Of a stretch of DNA of 57,466 bases, positions 25,393-33,959 are shown one piece after another (within the stretch, counting starts at the first letter, position 1; the number at the start of each line of letters is the position of its first letter). Source of the stretch: Phycisphaerales bacterium. Its GTDB lineage: Bacteria > Planctomycetota > Phycisphaerae > Phycisphaerales > UBA1924. A model generated the notes under the pieces. That model was not told the origin of the DNA, did no database searches, and saw nothing but the letters and a program-made list of their open reading frames with translations. Made by a program: the position numbers and the translations under genes. The DNA is taken from NCBI GenBank assembly GCA_020847175.1, contig JADLCM010000045.1, positions 1-57,466 on the forward strand, in the 5' to 3' direction.

Positions 25393-26907
25393 ATGAGGAC
25401 CCGCCGAACCGCCGCCCTGCTTGCCGGGATCATCTTCGCCCTGCCCGCCCTCGCGCAGGAGACGCGCGAGTCGATGCGCGAACGCGGCTGGGGCAAGGCC
25501 CTGGCTGATCTTGCCGGCACGCTGGACCTCACGCCCGGCGCGGTGCTGGACCTCGAACACGATGCCGCGAGCGATGTCACCAGCGCCTGGCTGGGCAACG
25601 GCGTGCGGTTGCACGTCCGCCCGACTCCGGAGGCGACAAACCTCGTCGATGCGACCATCGTGCTCGCGGGCGGGATGCTCGTCGAATCAGGGCCGACGCG
25701 CGGACTGACCGTGGCGGCGGCCCAGCTCGCCAACCGTGGCAGCCTGCCTGGCCGGAGCGCCGACGAGTCGCGCCAGCTCCTGGGCGCGGGGGGGGTGCGC
25801 ATCACGGTGCAGGGACGCACCGACGCGATGGTGATCCGGCTTCGGGGCGATGCGATGCTGCTCGACGGTGCGCTCGCCGTGGTGCACGAGCTGCTCTCGG
25901 GCGTGCGCCTCGACGCGGGCCAGCTCGCCCAGTGGAAGCGGGCGCAGCAGAGCCAGCTTGACGCCGCGGGCACATCTCCCGCCGCCTCGATCACGACCCT
26001 CGTGTGGGAGGCGATCTATGCCGGGGCGCGCGCGCCCCTGGTGCCCCTGGACCACGACGAGATCGAGCGGGTGGACCTCGACGCGGCCCAGCGCTGGTTC
26101 GACGCACATGCCCGCGAAAGCCCGATGGAGGTTGCGATCTCGGGCGACCTCGACGCGGGCGAGGCGGTTCAACTGGCGGCGAAGTTCCTGGGCGCGCTCC
26201 CGGCACGGGAGCGCATCAGCGCATCGACGCTGGCCGAGCGCCGCGCGGCCCCGATGCTGAACGCCCCCGCCGAGGCGGAGGCCTTCATCGACAGCCCGCG
26301 CGTGGAGGATGTCATCGCGCTGGGCAACTTCGGCTTCGACGGGCGCGACCGTGACCAGGCGAGGGCCCTTCAGGCCGCGTCGATGGTGCTGCGCCGCCAG
26401 ATCGACCGCGCGCTCATGGCCGGATCAGGCATCACCCGGGCGAGCAACGTGCTGCCGATCCTCTCGCCCGAGTTGCCCGGGGCGGGGCTGCTGCTCGTCG
26501 CCGCGTTGAGCGCGCCGGAGAAGTTCGACCAGCTGGAGCCGGCGCTGAAGGGCGAGGTCGAGTCGTTCATCACCTCGGGGCCCAGGGCCGAGGACTTCGC
26601 CGAGATCATGGACCAGGTCGTCGGCGGGGCCGAGCAGGCGATGGAAGACCCCGGATACTGGTCGGAGCAACTCGCCGACGCTGACTACCGGGGCAAGCGC
26701 CTCGGCGACCTTGCACGCCAGGCCGAACTGCTCCACGCCCTCACCCCCGATGCGCTGCGCGACGCCTTCGCGGCGGCGTGGAACGCCGGACGGCCGGTGC
26801 GCGTCGTCATCCGCTCTGCGCCGCTCGATGGCCCCGCGGAAGGGCAGGAGCCCGGCGGCGTGCCTGGCACGCCCGAGGGCGCGCCCGCGGAGACCGACGG
26901 CCCGTGA
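25393..26907 (+). CDS. M16 peptidase homologue, catalytically degenerate, exported
   Basis: The protein has 504 residues with a signal peptide (TAALLAGIIFALPALAQ). It has the two-lobe M16 layout: ATIVLAGGMLVESGPTRGLTVAAAQLANRG matches the first-lobe entry, and residues 300-450 the second lobe. The zinc motif HxxEH is absent, replaced by AAAQLANRG, so it should not cleave peptides itself. ATG 25393 was chosen over ATG 25387 because AGGAGG (25380-25385) is 7 nt from the former and 1 nt from the latter. It may act as the inactive partner of another M16 subunit; none is adjacent. It ends in a Pro/Gly-rich tail. Confidence 0.85.
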   Translation: MRTRRTAALLAGIIFALPALAQETRESMRERGWGKALADLAGTLDLTPGAVLDLEHDAASDVTSAWLGNGVRLHVRPTPEATNLVDATIVLAGGMLVESGPTRGLTVAAAQLANRGSLPGRSADESRQLLGAGGVRITVQGRTDAMVIRLRGDAMLLDGALAVVHELLSGVRLDAGQLAQWKRAQQSQLDAAGTSPAASITTLVWEAIYAGARAPLVPLDHDEIERVDLDAAQRWFDAHARESPMEVAISGDLDAGEAVQLAAKFLGALPARERISASTLAERRAAPMLNAPAEAEAFIDSPRVEDVIALGNFGFDGRDRDQARALQAASMVLRRQIDRALMAGSGITRASNVLPILSPELPGAGLLLVAALSAPEKFDQLEPALKGEVESFITSGPRAEDFAEIMDQVVGGAEQAMEDPGYWSEQLADADYRGKRLGDLARQAELLHALTPDALRDAFAAAWNAGRPVRVVIRSAPLDGPAEGQEPGGVPGTPEGAPAETDGP

Positions 26908-26956
26908 AACACCGGACGACGCCCGCACCGGGCCAGCGTCAGGGGTACATTGAGGC

Positions 26957-27346
26957 ATGGACGATCGCCGGCGGGTCTATATCGTGTGCGGCAGCGGTCT
27001 CGAGGCCGAACGCGTGGATCGCCCCGTCGCGTACCACCTGGCCCGCGCCTTTGAGCCCGGGGTCGAGGCCCGGGTCTGCTGCGACCTGTGGTACATCAAC
27101 CACGATGCCGCGCGGGCCGAAGCAGCAGTGGTGATCGGGCGCCCCGAGGTCAACGCGCTCAGCGCATTCCTGGGCGACAAGCTCCCCACGGTCTTCGCGG
27201 TGGACGACCGCCTGCTCGTGCAGGGCGACCCCGAATGGAACGAACCCGTCGCCTGCTGCTGGGGCGTGACACCCGAGGACACACTCGCGGCGGTGGATGC
27301 CTTCATCCGACGCGCGATGCCGGGCTTTCTGGACGCCATGCGCTGA
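26957..27346 (+). CDS. conserved-looking small hypothetical protein
   Basis: The protein has 129 residues and appears soluble, with no signal peptide or membrane segment. Visible features are an N-terminal strand VYIVCGSGLEAERV, then AAVVIGRPEVNALSAFLGDKLP and VACCWGVTPEDTLAAVDAF. The alternating alpha/beta pattern suggests a small Rossmann-like domain. I do not recognise a family. It follows the M16 homologue by 49 bp on the same strand and may be cotranscribed. Confidence 0.7.
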   Translation: MDDRRRVYIVCGSGLEAERVDRPVAYHLARAFEPGVEARVCCDLWYINHDAARAEAAVVIGRPEVNALSAFLGDKLPTVFAVDDRLLVQGDPEWNEPVACCWGVTPEDTLAAVDAFIRRAMPGFLDAMR

Positions 27347-27495
27347 TCCGAATCGGAGGCCCGCCGTGCCGATCGCCCTCGGCCTGACACCGACCCGACA
27401 TGACCTCCCTTGACACGCGGCGAGCCGCGAAGTTTCATGGACGAGCGGCACGATCCGAATGACTGGGGGGCAGGGTCGGCCAGGAAGGGATGTTC

Positions 27496-27984
27496 GTGGT
27501 CAACACCAAGACTGCTCCCCGGCGCGTGCTCTCGTTCCGCTCGGTGGACGATGCGCTGGCCGAGGTGGCGAAACTCAAGACCACCCATGATGCGGGCGCC
27601 CTGCGGACGACTGGAAACTGGAGCCCCGGCCGGAACTTCGGGCACATCGCGGGGTGGATCAACTTCGGGTACGAGGGGTATCCGCCCGGCCGGCCGCCCT
27701 TCTTCGTGCGATGGATCATCAAGGTGTTCAAGAGGAAGTTTCTGTTCGCGCCGGCGAAGCCCGGGTTCAACCTGCCGGGCATCGACGGCGGCACTTTCGC
27801 GCGAGATGAGATGGATTTCGGGACCGGGTACCACCGACTCGTCGCGGCGTTCACGCGGATGAAGTCCACGCCGCCCACGCACGACAGCCCGGCCTTCGGC
27901 CCGCTCTCGCACGAGGAGTTTCAGAACCTGCACCTGCGCCACGCCGAGCTGCACCTCGGCTTTCTGACCGGCGACAGGGAGTAA
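27496..27984 (+). CDS. DUF1569 protein (DinB-like fold)
   Basis: The protein has 162 residues in the DUF1569 family, a relative of DinB/YfiT helical-bundle proteins. The typical opening MVNTK is obtained from GTG 27496, which lies 7 nt after AGGAAGG; ATG 27490 is only 1 nt from that site. Conserved blocks are NWSPGRNFGHIAGWIN, with a putative metal His, and NLHLRHAELHLGFL at the end. The molecular role is unknown. It is the last plus gene before a hairpin at 28083-28110. Confidence 0.82.
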   Translation: MVNTKTAPRRVLSFRSVDDALAEVAKLKTTHDAGALRTTGNWSPGRNFGHIAGWINFGYEGYPPGRPPFFVRWIIKVFKRKFLFAPAKPGFNLPGIDGGTFARDEMDFGTGYHRLVAAFTRMKSTPPTHDSPAFGPLSHEEFQNLHLRHAELHLGFLTGDRE

Positions 27985-28082
27985 GCGGTTCTGCGCGAGC
28001 CGCCCCCGTTGAATGTGACGATGGGCGGCGCGAGCGATCACCGCAGGAACCTGTGATTGGTGGCACGTCGCCCGAAAAGCAA

Positions 28083-28110
28083 CGCCGCGGGCCGGCATTG
28101 GCCCGCGGCG
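28083..28110. terminator. GC-rich hairpin between convergent genes
   Basis: CGCCGCGGGCC (28083-28093) pairs with GGCCCGCGGCG (28100-28110) across a 6-nt loop. It lies between the ends of the DUF1569 gene (plus) and the TANGO2 gene (minus) and could end both transcripts. There is no T-run, so it is not a canonical intrinsic terminator. Confidence 0.55.
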
Positions 28111-28143
28111 TCGAAGAGCCCTACTGATCCCCTCCGGATCAGC

Positions 28144-28890
28144 TCACTGGCGTGCGACCGGCGCCGGCGAGGCCTGCCTCGCCCCATCCTCGTAGACCGG
28201 CTCGTATGACATATTCACCTTCGGACGCCCCTCGGTTCCATGAATCACTTCGACAGTTGTGATGCTCACGGTGCGTGCGTCGGGGCGGCACATGCGCACG
28301 CTGATCGGCTGCCGGTCCGGCCACTGGTGGCGGTGAAACGCATCCTGCGCCTCCGGCGACGGCGTGTTGGCCACCAGGCGCTCAAAGAGCGGCAGACGCG
28401 GACGCACCAGCGCATCGCCCAGCCCGGAACTCGCGAAACATACCGGTGCTTCGTGCCACGACAGTCGCATCTCGGCGCGGTCCCAGCGCGCGTTGCCCAC
28501 GCGCACCCGGCCCTGCACCACATCCGCAGCGACCATGCGGAAGGCCGCGAAGCGGGACAGGTCCATCTCCAGCAAGGCCGCCATCGCCTGCGACGCATCG
28601 CCCTGGCCGATCAGGCGTGGAATCAACCCGCCCCGGCTCTCGAGCGTGCCCGGGGGCGGCGCGTGAACGGCGGCCCCGAAGTTGACGTTGAGCACGCACA
28701 TCACCAGGCCGGACTCAGACGCTCCAACCCAGGTGCCCCCTCCCTGGGGGTCAACCGGCCACGTCGCGGGCGCTCCCTCGGGAAGAACATGGCGGCGCGG
28801 GGCAAGCGCGGCGGGGCGGGTGCGCTTCTCGTCGCGGTTGGTCACCAGGCGGAAACCGCCGGAACATTCGATGATTGACACAGTGCACAA
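28144..28890 (-). CDS. TANGO2/NRDE family protein
   Basis: The protein has 248 residues. The family signature is complete: it begins MCTVSI, then GGFRLVTNRDEKRTRP (the NRDE motif) and GGGTWVGASESGLVMCVLN. Start TTG 28890 was chosen because family members start Met-Cys and this codon directly precedes the Cys codon; AGGAG lies about 11 nt upstream. Eukaryotic TANGO2 is linked to haem or lipid handling, and the bacterial role is unclear. It is read from a non-ATG start, which automated calls could misplace. Confidence 0.88.
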   Translation of the reverse strand: MCTVSIIECSGGFRLVTNRDEKRTRPAALAPRRHVLPEGAPATWPVDPQGGGTWVGASESGLVMCVLNVNFGAAVHAPPPGTLESRGGLIPRLIGQGDASQAMAALLEMDLSRFAAFRMVAADVVQGRVRVGNARWDRAEMRLSWHEAPVCFASSGLGDALVRPRLPLFERLVANTPSPEAQDAFHRHQWPDRQPISVRMCRPDARTVSITTVEVIHGTEGRPKVNMSYEPVYEDGARQASPAPVARQ

Positions 28891-28988
28891 GGGGTTGTCG
28901 CTCCTGTCGTTCGTCCGTGCGCGGGCGGTGCGAGATGGTGCGAAGATGCGTCGGGCAGGCGCCTGTCGGCGCAAGGCTCGCCCGGCGG

Positions 28989-29519
28989 TCAGCGCCGCGA
29001 CGATTCGTAGTTGATCGTCGAAGGGGCCTTGCCGAAGTCGGAATTGGTCTGGACCCCGAACTCCTGCGCGATCGCCTTCATCATGGCCAGGTGGTGAATG
29101 CCGTGGTGCATGGCGAAGAAGAACTCGCGCCCCAGGGTGGATTCGAGCGTCGTCTCGCTGCCGTCGCCGGCGAGCATCACGCGGATTCGAACCGGGTTGC
29201 GGAGGTCGTGCTCTGACAGCGCGCCCATTTCGGAGCATACGCTCCGGATCGTTGAAATGGCCGCGCCGGGGTCTTCTTCCATGGGCACCTGACGCTCCCG
29301 GTGGTCGTAGTCGATGACCTCGCCTTGGCGATACCCCGCGAGGGCTGCCGCGAAGTGATCGACGACGTGGCGCACGTGCTTGCCCAGCGTGCCGCCCCGG
29401 ATCGTCCTGCTCTCGGCGGTGTACGCCCGAGGATCGATCGTGCCCAGGAACGCGGCGCACTGGTCGAGCAGGCTGGACCCGCAGGCCGTCACGCCGGTGA
29501 TGGGGGTGTCAGAACTCAT
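28989..29519 (-). CDS. DinB family protein
   Basis: The protein has 176 residues. It has the DinB-like four-helix bundle with three metal-ligand histidines: GKHVRHVVDHFAAAL near residue 50 and FFFAMHHGIHHLAMM near residue 140. Members are metal-dependent thiol-S-transferases or of unknown function. AAGGA lies 6-7 nt before ATG 29519. It is divergent from the FAD/Fe-S oxidase, with 150 bp between. Confidence 0.85.
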   Translation of the reverse strand: MSSDTPITGVTACGSSLLDQCAAFLGTIDPRAYTAESRTIRGGTLGKHVRHVVDHFAAALAGYRQGEVIDYDHRERQVPMEEDPGAAISTIRSVCSEMGALSEHDLRNPVRIRVMLAGDGSETTLESTLGREFFFAMHHGIHHLAMMKAIAQEFGVQTNSDFGKAPSTINYESSRR

Positions 29520-29669
29520 GTCACATTCCTTGGGGTGGCCCTCCCGTATTTTCACGGGTTCACCAGGCTTGCGGATGCTAACACTCCCGTGCCGGGCGGA
29601 CAACCACCCGAGGCAGGCGAAGTGGAGGTCGTTCAGGGGGCGTGAGGGGGTGGGTCGATATAGTCGCCC

Positions 29670-32636
29670 GTGACTTCGCTGCCCCAGGTGCCGCCGACGC
29701 TGGATACCGGCTTCGCCCGCGCCCTCACGGCGGCGGTGCGGGGCGAAGTTCGTCTCGGGTACCACGACCGGATGCTCTACGCGACCGATGCCTCCCTTTA
29801 CCAGGTTGAACCGCTGGGGGTGGTCATTCCGGCGGATGTTGCCGACGCCGTGGCCGCGGCCCGTTTTTGCCTGGGCGCGCGGGTGCCACTGCTGCCCCGG
29901 GGGGGCGGGACCAGCCTGGCCGGGCAGTGCACCAACCGGGCGGTCGTGATCGACCTCTCGCCCAACTGCCGGGGCGTTGTCGAAGTTGACGCCCCCGGGC
30001 AGCGTGCGCGAGTCGAGCCGGGCATCACGGTGGATGATCTCAATGACCTGCTCCAGGGGCAGGGGCTCTTCTGGGCGCCCGACCCGGCGACCAGCCGGCA
30101 CGCCAACGTGGGCGGGTGCATCGGCAACAACGCCGCGGGGGCGCGGAGCGTGCGATTCGGACGCACGAGCGAGAACCTGCTGGGTGTCGATGTGCTCCTC
30201 GCATCCGGGGAGCAGGTGCGCCTGGAACGCGGCGCGGCGATGCACGACCAGCGGGTCGCGGTGCTCACCGAGCGGGTGGCGGACGTGGTGGTGCGCCACG
30301 AGCGCCTGATCCGGGAACGCTTCCCGAGGACCATCCGGCGCAACGCGGGGTACGCCCTTGACATGGTGCTTGCGGCGCTCGACCGCGGGGGCATCGGCGA
30401 GGTGAACCTCGCGCACCTCCTCTGCGGCAGCGAGGGCACACTGGCCCTGACGCTGGGCGCCGAGCTCGCGCTTCGCCCCCTGCCCAACGCGCGCGGGCTC
30501 GCGGTGCTGGCGTTCGAGTCGGTCGACGCGGCGATCGCCGAGGTGCCCGCGCTGCTGGAGTCGCGCCCGAGCGCGGTGGAACTGCTCGACGACATGGTGA
30601 TCGGGCTCGCCCGCGCCAACGCCGAATACCGGCGCTATGTCGACCTGCTGCCGGGCGGACCCGGGAACCGCGCGGCGGCGGTGCTCTACGTGGAGTACTT
30701 CGCCGAGGCCGGCCCGGCCGAGATCGAGGCGAAGTTCGCGGCCCTCCGCGGACGGTACAGCGCGGCGGCGGCGTTCCACACCGACGCGGGGGCGATGCTC
30801 AGCGCCTGGAAACTCCGCAAGGCCGGCGAGCCGCTGCTGCACGGCATTCCCGGGGCGCGCAAGCCGGTGACGTTCGTCGAGGACAACGCGATCCCGGTTG
30901 AACGCCTCGGAGAGTTCGTCCGGCGGCTGCGGGAGATCGTGACCCGGCACGGCACGACCGCGGCATACTGGGCCCACGCGAGCGTGGGCGTGCTGCACGT
31001 CCGCCCGCTCATTGATCTCAAGAGCGAGGATGACCTTACGCGCATGCGCTCCATCGCCGTAGAGACCTGTGACCTCGCCCGGGAGCTGGGCGGGGTGATG
31101 AGCGGCGAGCACGGCGACGGGAGGGTGCGCGGGCCCCTGCTCGAACGATTCTTCGGGCCCGAACTCATGGGCGCCTTCCGCGAGATCAAGGCGATCTTCG
31201 ACCCCCGGAACCTGCTGAACCCGGGGAACATCGTCGAACATCGCCCGGTCGAGAGCATCACGCGGACGCTGCGGGTCAACCCCGAGGGCACGCCGGTGCG
31301 GGTGCCTCCCGTCGAGACCTACTTCGCGTTTGACGATCAGCACGGCCTCGCGGGCGCGGCGGAGATGTGCAACGGGGCGGGCGTCTGCCGGAAGAAGCGC
31401 ACCGGCACGATGTGCCCCTCGTACATGGCGACGCTCGACGAACGTCACAGCACCCGGGGGCGGGGAAACGCCCTGCGCCTGGCAATCACGGGGCAGGCGG
31501 CCCCGGGGCGCCCCGGCGAGGCGACATGGGATGACCCCGAGACCATGGCGACGCTGAATCTCTGCCTCTCATGCAAGGCGTGCAAGAGCGAGTGCCCCAG
31601 CAACGTGGACATCGCCCGCCTGAAAGCCGAGTACACCGCCCAGCGCTTCAGGGCGAGGGGCGGGGCGCCGCTCGGCGCGCTCCTGATGGGGCACGTGCGG
31701 ACGCTCAACCGGCTCGGGTGCGCAGCGCCGGGGCTCTCCAACGCGCTCGCACGCTCGGCCCCCGGCAAGTGGCTGTCCCGCCGGCTTCTCAACATTGACC
31801 CGAGGCGCGACCTCCCCCCCTTCGCCCGGCCCATGCAGCGCGACTTCACGCGCCGCGATCGCGATCTCGCCCGGGCGGGTGATGAACGCCCCATCGTGGC
31901 GATCTTCGGCGACTGCTTCAGCACGTTCAACGAGCCGGCCATCGGGCGCGCCGCGCGCCGGGTGCTCGACGCGTGCGGATACCGGGTGATGCTGCCGCGC
32001 CACGGATGCTGCGGGCGAGCGCTGATCTCGATGGGCGCGCTGGCGGAGGCCCGCCCGGTGATCGAGCGCACCGCGCGGGCCCTGCGGCCGTGGGTCCGCG
32101 ATCCGAGGGTGAAGGCCATCGTCTTCCTTGAGCCCAGTTGCCTCTCCGCGATCACTGATGACTGGCTCGACCTGAACGTGGACGTCCCCGCCGACGACCG
32201 GCGGGCACTGGCGGCCAAGTGTGCGCTGGTCGAAGACTTCGTGGACCGCGCGTGGGAGGCTCATCCGGCTCGGCCCCGCTTCCGGGCCCCCGAGGGTGAT
32301 GTGCTGCTGCACGGGCACTGCCACCAGAAGGCGCTGTGGGGCGCGCAGACCAGCGCCGCGCTCCTGCGGCGCATCGCCGGTGATCGCTGCCGCACGCTCG
32401 ACACGGGCTGCTGCGGCATGGCGGGCTCGTTCGGATACACGACGGACCGCTACGACCTGTCGATGAAGATCGGCGAACTGGCCCTCTTTCCGCAGGTGCG
32501 CCGGGCGCACGAAGCCGGCCCGGCCACGCTCTGCGCGCCGGGCACCAGTTGTCGCCACCAGGTGCGCGACGGCACAGGTGTGCATGCGCTGCACCCGATT
32601 GAGTTCGCAGCGGCATGCCTTCACGGCCCGGGCTGA
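29670..32636 (+). CDS. FAD-linked oxidase / iron-sulfur oxidoreductase (D-lactate dehydrogenase-like)
   Basis: This 988-residue two-part enzyme resembles YdiJ/Dld-type 2-hydroxyacid dehydrogenases. Part one is a FAD_binding_4 domain (LLPRGGGTSLAGQCTN, VGGCIGNNAAGARSV, LLCGSEGTLAL) plus the C-terminal FAD-oxidase domain (MSGEHGDGRVR, IFDPRNLLNPGNIV). Part two is a ferredoxin module (CNGAGVCRKKRTGTMCPSY; CLSCKACKSECPSNVDI) and two CCG motifs (HGCCGRALISMG, DTGCCGMAGSFGY). It likely oxidises a 2-hydroxyacid such as D-lactate or D-2-hydroxyglutarate and passes electrons to the respiratory chain. Start is GTG 29670. It is monocistronic. Confidence 0.93.
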   Translation: MTSLPQVPPTLDTGFARALTAAVRGEVRLGYHDRMLYATDASLYQVEPLGVVIPADVADAVAAARFCLGARVPLLPRGGGTSLAGQCTNRAVVIDLSPNCRGVVEVDAPGQRARVEPGITVDDLNDLLQGQGLFWAPDPATSRHANVGGCIGNNAAGARSVRFGRTSENLLGVDVLLASGEQVRLERGAAMHDQRVAVLTERVADVVVRHERLIRERFPRTIRRNAGYALDMVLAALDRGGIGEVNLAHLLCGSEGTLALTLGAELALRPLPNARGLAVLAFESVDAAIAEVPALLESRPSAVELLDDMVIGLARANAEYRRYVDLLPGGPGNRAAAVLYVEYFAEAGPAEIEAKFAALRGRYSAAAAFHTDAGAMLSAWKLRKAGEPLLHGIPGARKPVTFVEDNAIPVERLGEFVRRLREIVTRHGTTAAYWAHASVGVLHVRPLIDLKSEDDLTRMRSIAVETCDLARELGGVMSGEHGDGRVRGPLLERFFGPELMGAFREIKAIFDPRNLLNPGNIVEHRPVESITRTLRVNPEGTPVRVPPVETYFAFDDQHGLAGAAEMCNGAGVCRKKRTGTMCPSYMATLDERHSTRGRGNALRLAITGQAAPGRPGEATWDDPETMATLNLCLSCKACKSECPSNVDIARLKAEYTAQRFRARGGAPLGALLMGHVRTLNRLGCAAPGLSNALARSAPGKWLSRRLLNIDPRRDLPPFARPMQRDFTRRDRDLARAGDERPIVAIFGDCFSTFNEPAIGRAARRVLDACGYRVMLPRHGCCGRALISMGALAEARPVIERTARALRPWVRDPRVKAIVFLEPSCLSAITDDWLDLNVDVPADDRRALAAKCALVEDFVDRAWEAHPARPRFRAPEGDVLLHGHCHQKALWGAQTSAALLRRIAGDRCRTLDTGCCGMAGSFGYTTDRYDLSMKIGELALFPQVRRAHEAGPATLCAPGTSCRHQVRDGTGVHALHPIEFAAACLHGPG

Positions 32637-32678
32637 TTCGCCTCGGGGGGCACGCCGACGCGGTTGCAGCGACCCGGG

Positions 32679-33230
32679 TTATGCGAACGGGGCCACGCGC
32701 GCTTCGAGCGCGGCGCGGATCTCGGCCCCGATCGCGTGAGACTTCCCGCGCGCGTAATCGAAGCACACGATCACGCTGCGCCCCAGCGCGACGGGATCAT
32801 CGCCCGTGCGGCTGAAGACCTCGTGGGCGAGGGCGAAGCGGTCCGGCCCGATGAACTCGACGCCGCTGGTCACAATGAGCTCATCCGGAAAGAAAAGCGG
32901 CCTGCGGAACCGCGCCTCTGCCGCCTGAAGAATGAACCCGAACGGACGGCCCGAGGAAGGGTCCGGCGCGAGGGCCGGCGAAGCACCGGCGGGGGCTCTG
33001 AAGGCAGCGCCGGGGTGTGCCGGCGTCTGCGGCCCCGGCGTGGCGCTGCCGAGTCCGGCATCCTCAGCGATGGCCTCCATCAAGAAGGCCACGCGCGCCG
33101 TCTCGAGGTACCGGAAGTACGCGACGTTGTTCACATGGCCGAGGGCGTCCATCTCACCCCATGCAACGGGAATGTTCACCGTGCAAGGCCAGACGCCCGG
33201 CTCGCAGGTTCGGCGGCGGAGTTCTCTCAC
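32679..33230 (-). CDS. acyl-CoA thioesterase, 4HBT hotdog fold
   Basis: The 183-residue protein has the 4-hydroxybenzoyl-CoA thioesterase pattern VAWGEMDALGHVNNVAYFRYLETARVAF with the catalytic Asp. It later shows ARFRRPLFFPDELIV and DRFALAHEVFSR. About 40 residues rich in Ala, Pro and Gly are inserted between the first helix and the next strand, where family members have few. GTG 33230 overlaps the stop of the MGMT gene by 4 bp, so they form an operon. The acyl substrate is unknown. Confidence 0.88.
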   Translation of the reverse strand: MRELRRRTCEPGVWPCTVNIPVAWGEMDALGHVNNVAYFRYLETARVAFLMEAIAEDAGLGSATPGPQTPAHPGAAFRAPAGASPALAPDPSSGRPFGFILQAAEARFRRPLFFPDELIVTSGVEFIGPDRFALAHEVFSRTGDDPVALGRSVIVCFDYARGKSHAIGAEIRAALEARVAPFA

Positions 33231-33820
33231 GCGCCCGCCCCGAGCAGGACGCCTCGGGCGGGACTCACGCGCCCGCGGGGTGAATCGCCCTTCACGGTCG
33301 CACCCTCAAGTTCAAGAAGCGCCCGCTTGCGCGCCAGCCCCCCGGCATACCCCGTGAGCGTGCCGGCGGACCCGATGACCCGGTGGCAGGGAATGAGAAT
33401 CGCGATCGGGTTGCGCCCCACAGCCTGAGCCACGGCGCGTACGGCTTCGGGGCGACCGATGGTGCGGGCGACATCGGCGTACGAGCGGGTTTCGCCCCAG
33501 GCGATCTCCCCGAGCGCGCCCCAGACCGACCGCTGAAATTCGGTGCCCCGTGGCGCGAGCGGCAGGTCGCGCTCGACCCTTTGGCCCGCGAAACAGCAAC
33601 CGAGATGCGCCCCGAGAGCGCGCAGCACTGACTCATCCGCACGAGAGTGCGGGCCGCGCGGCTCAGGCGTGTCCGCGCCATCCGGGGCCTCAGTCGTGAA
33701 ATCGAGCGATGCAAGAGCGCCGTTGACGACCCGGGCGCGGAGCGGGCCGAGGGGAGAATCAAACATCGCGAAGCAGTCGGTCGCGCGGGGGGAGGCCGGC
33801 GCTGGATTCGCGGCGTGCAT
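33227..33820 (-). CDS. ogt: methylated-DNA-protein cysteine methyltransferase
   Basis: This 197-residue suicide repair protein removes alkyl groups from O6 of guanine. The acceptor cysteine is in IPCHRVIGS (about Cys145). The winged-helix part is FQRSVWGALGEIAWGETRSYADVARTIGRP followed by AVRAVAQAVGRNPIAILIP. AGGAG lies 7 nt before ATG 33820. The gene is followed by a thioesterase with a GTGA overlap. Confidence 0.95.
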   Translation of the reverse strand: MHAANPAPASPRATDCFAMFDSPLGPLRARVVNGALASLDFTTEAPDGADTPEPRGPHSRADESVLRALGAHLGCCFAGQRVERDLPLAPRGTEFQRSVWGALGEIAWGETRSYADVARTIGRPEAVRAVAQAVGRNPIAILIPCHRVIGSAGTLTGYAGGLARKRALLELEGATVKGDSPRGRVSPARGVLLGAGA

Positions 33821-33959
33821 CGTGCGGCTCCTGTTGTGTCCAAACACTATCCTACCTTGCGTGCCGAGCGTGTCAAGTCGGTGGGCAACAGCCTGGCCGC
33901 CCCGCCGCGCCGGGACGAACCCTCGGGCGGATGCATCGTTCGTACCCGCGGCGGACTTG

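Noticed and set aside
25788..25795. G8 run in the M16 homologue as another phase-variation tract
   Set aside because: It is in frame (GCG GGG GGG GTG) with an intact reading frame on both sides; no sign of switching.
28083..28110. Hairpin as part of a riboswitch or small RNA
   Set aside because: It lies between convergent gene ends and has no conserved leader features; a terminator is the simpler reading.
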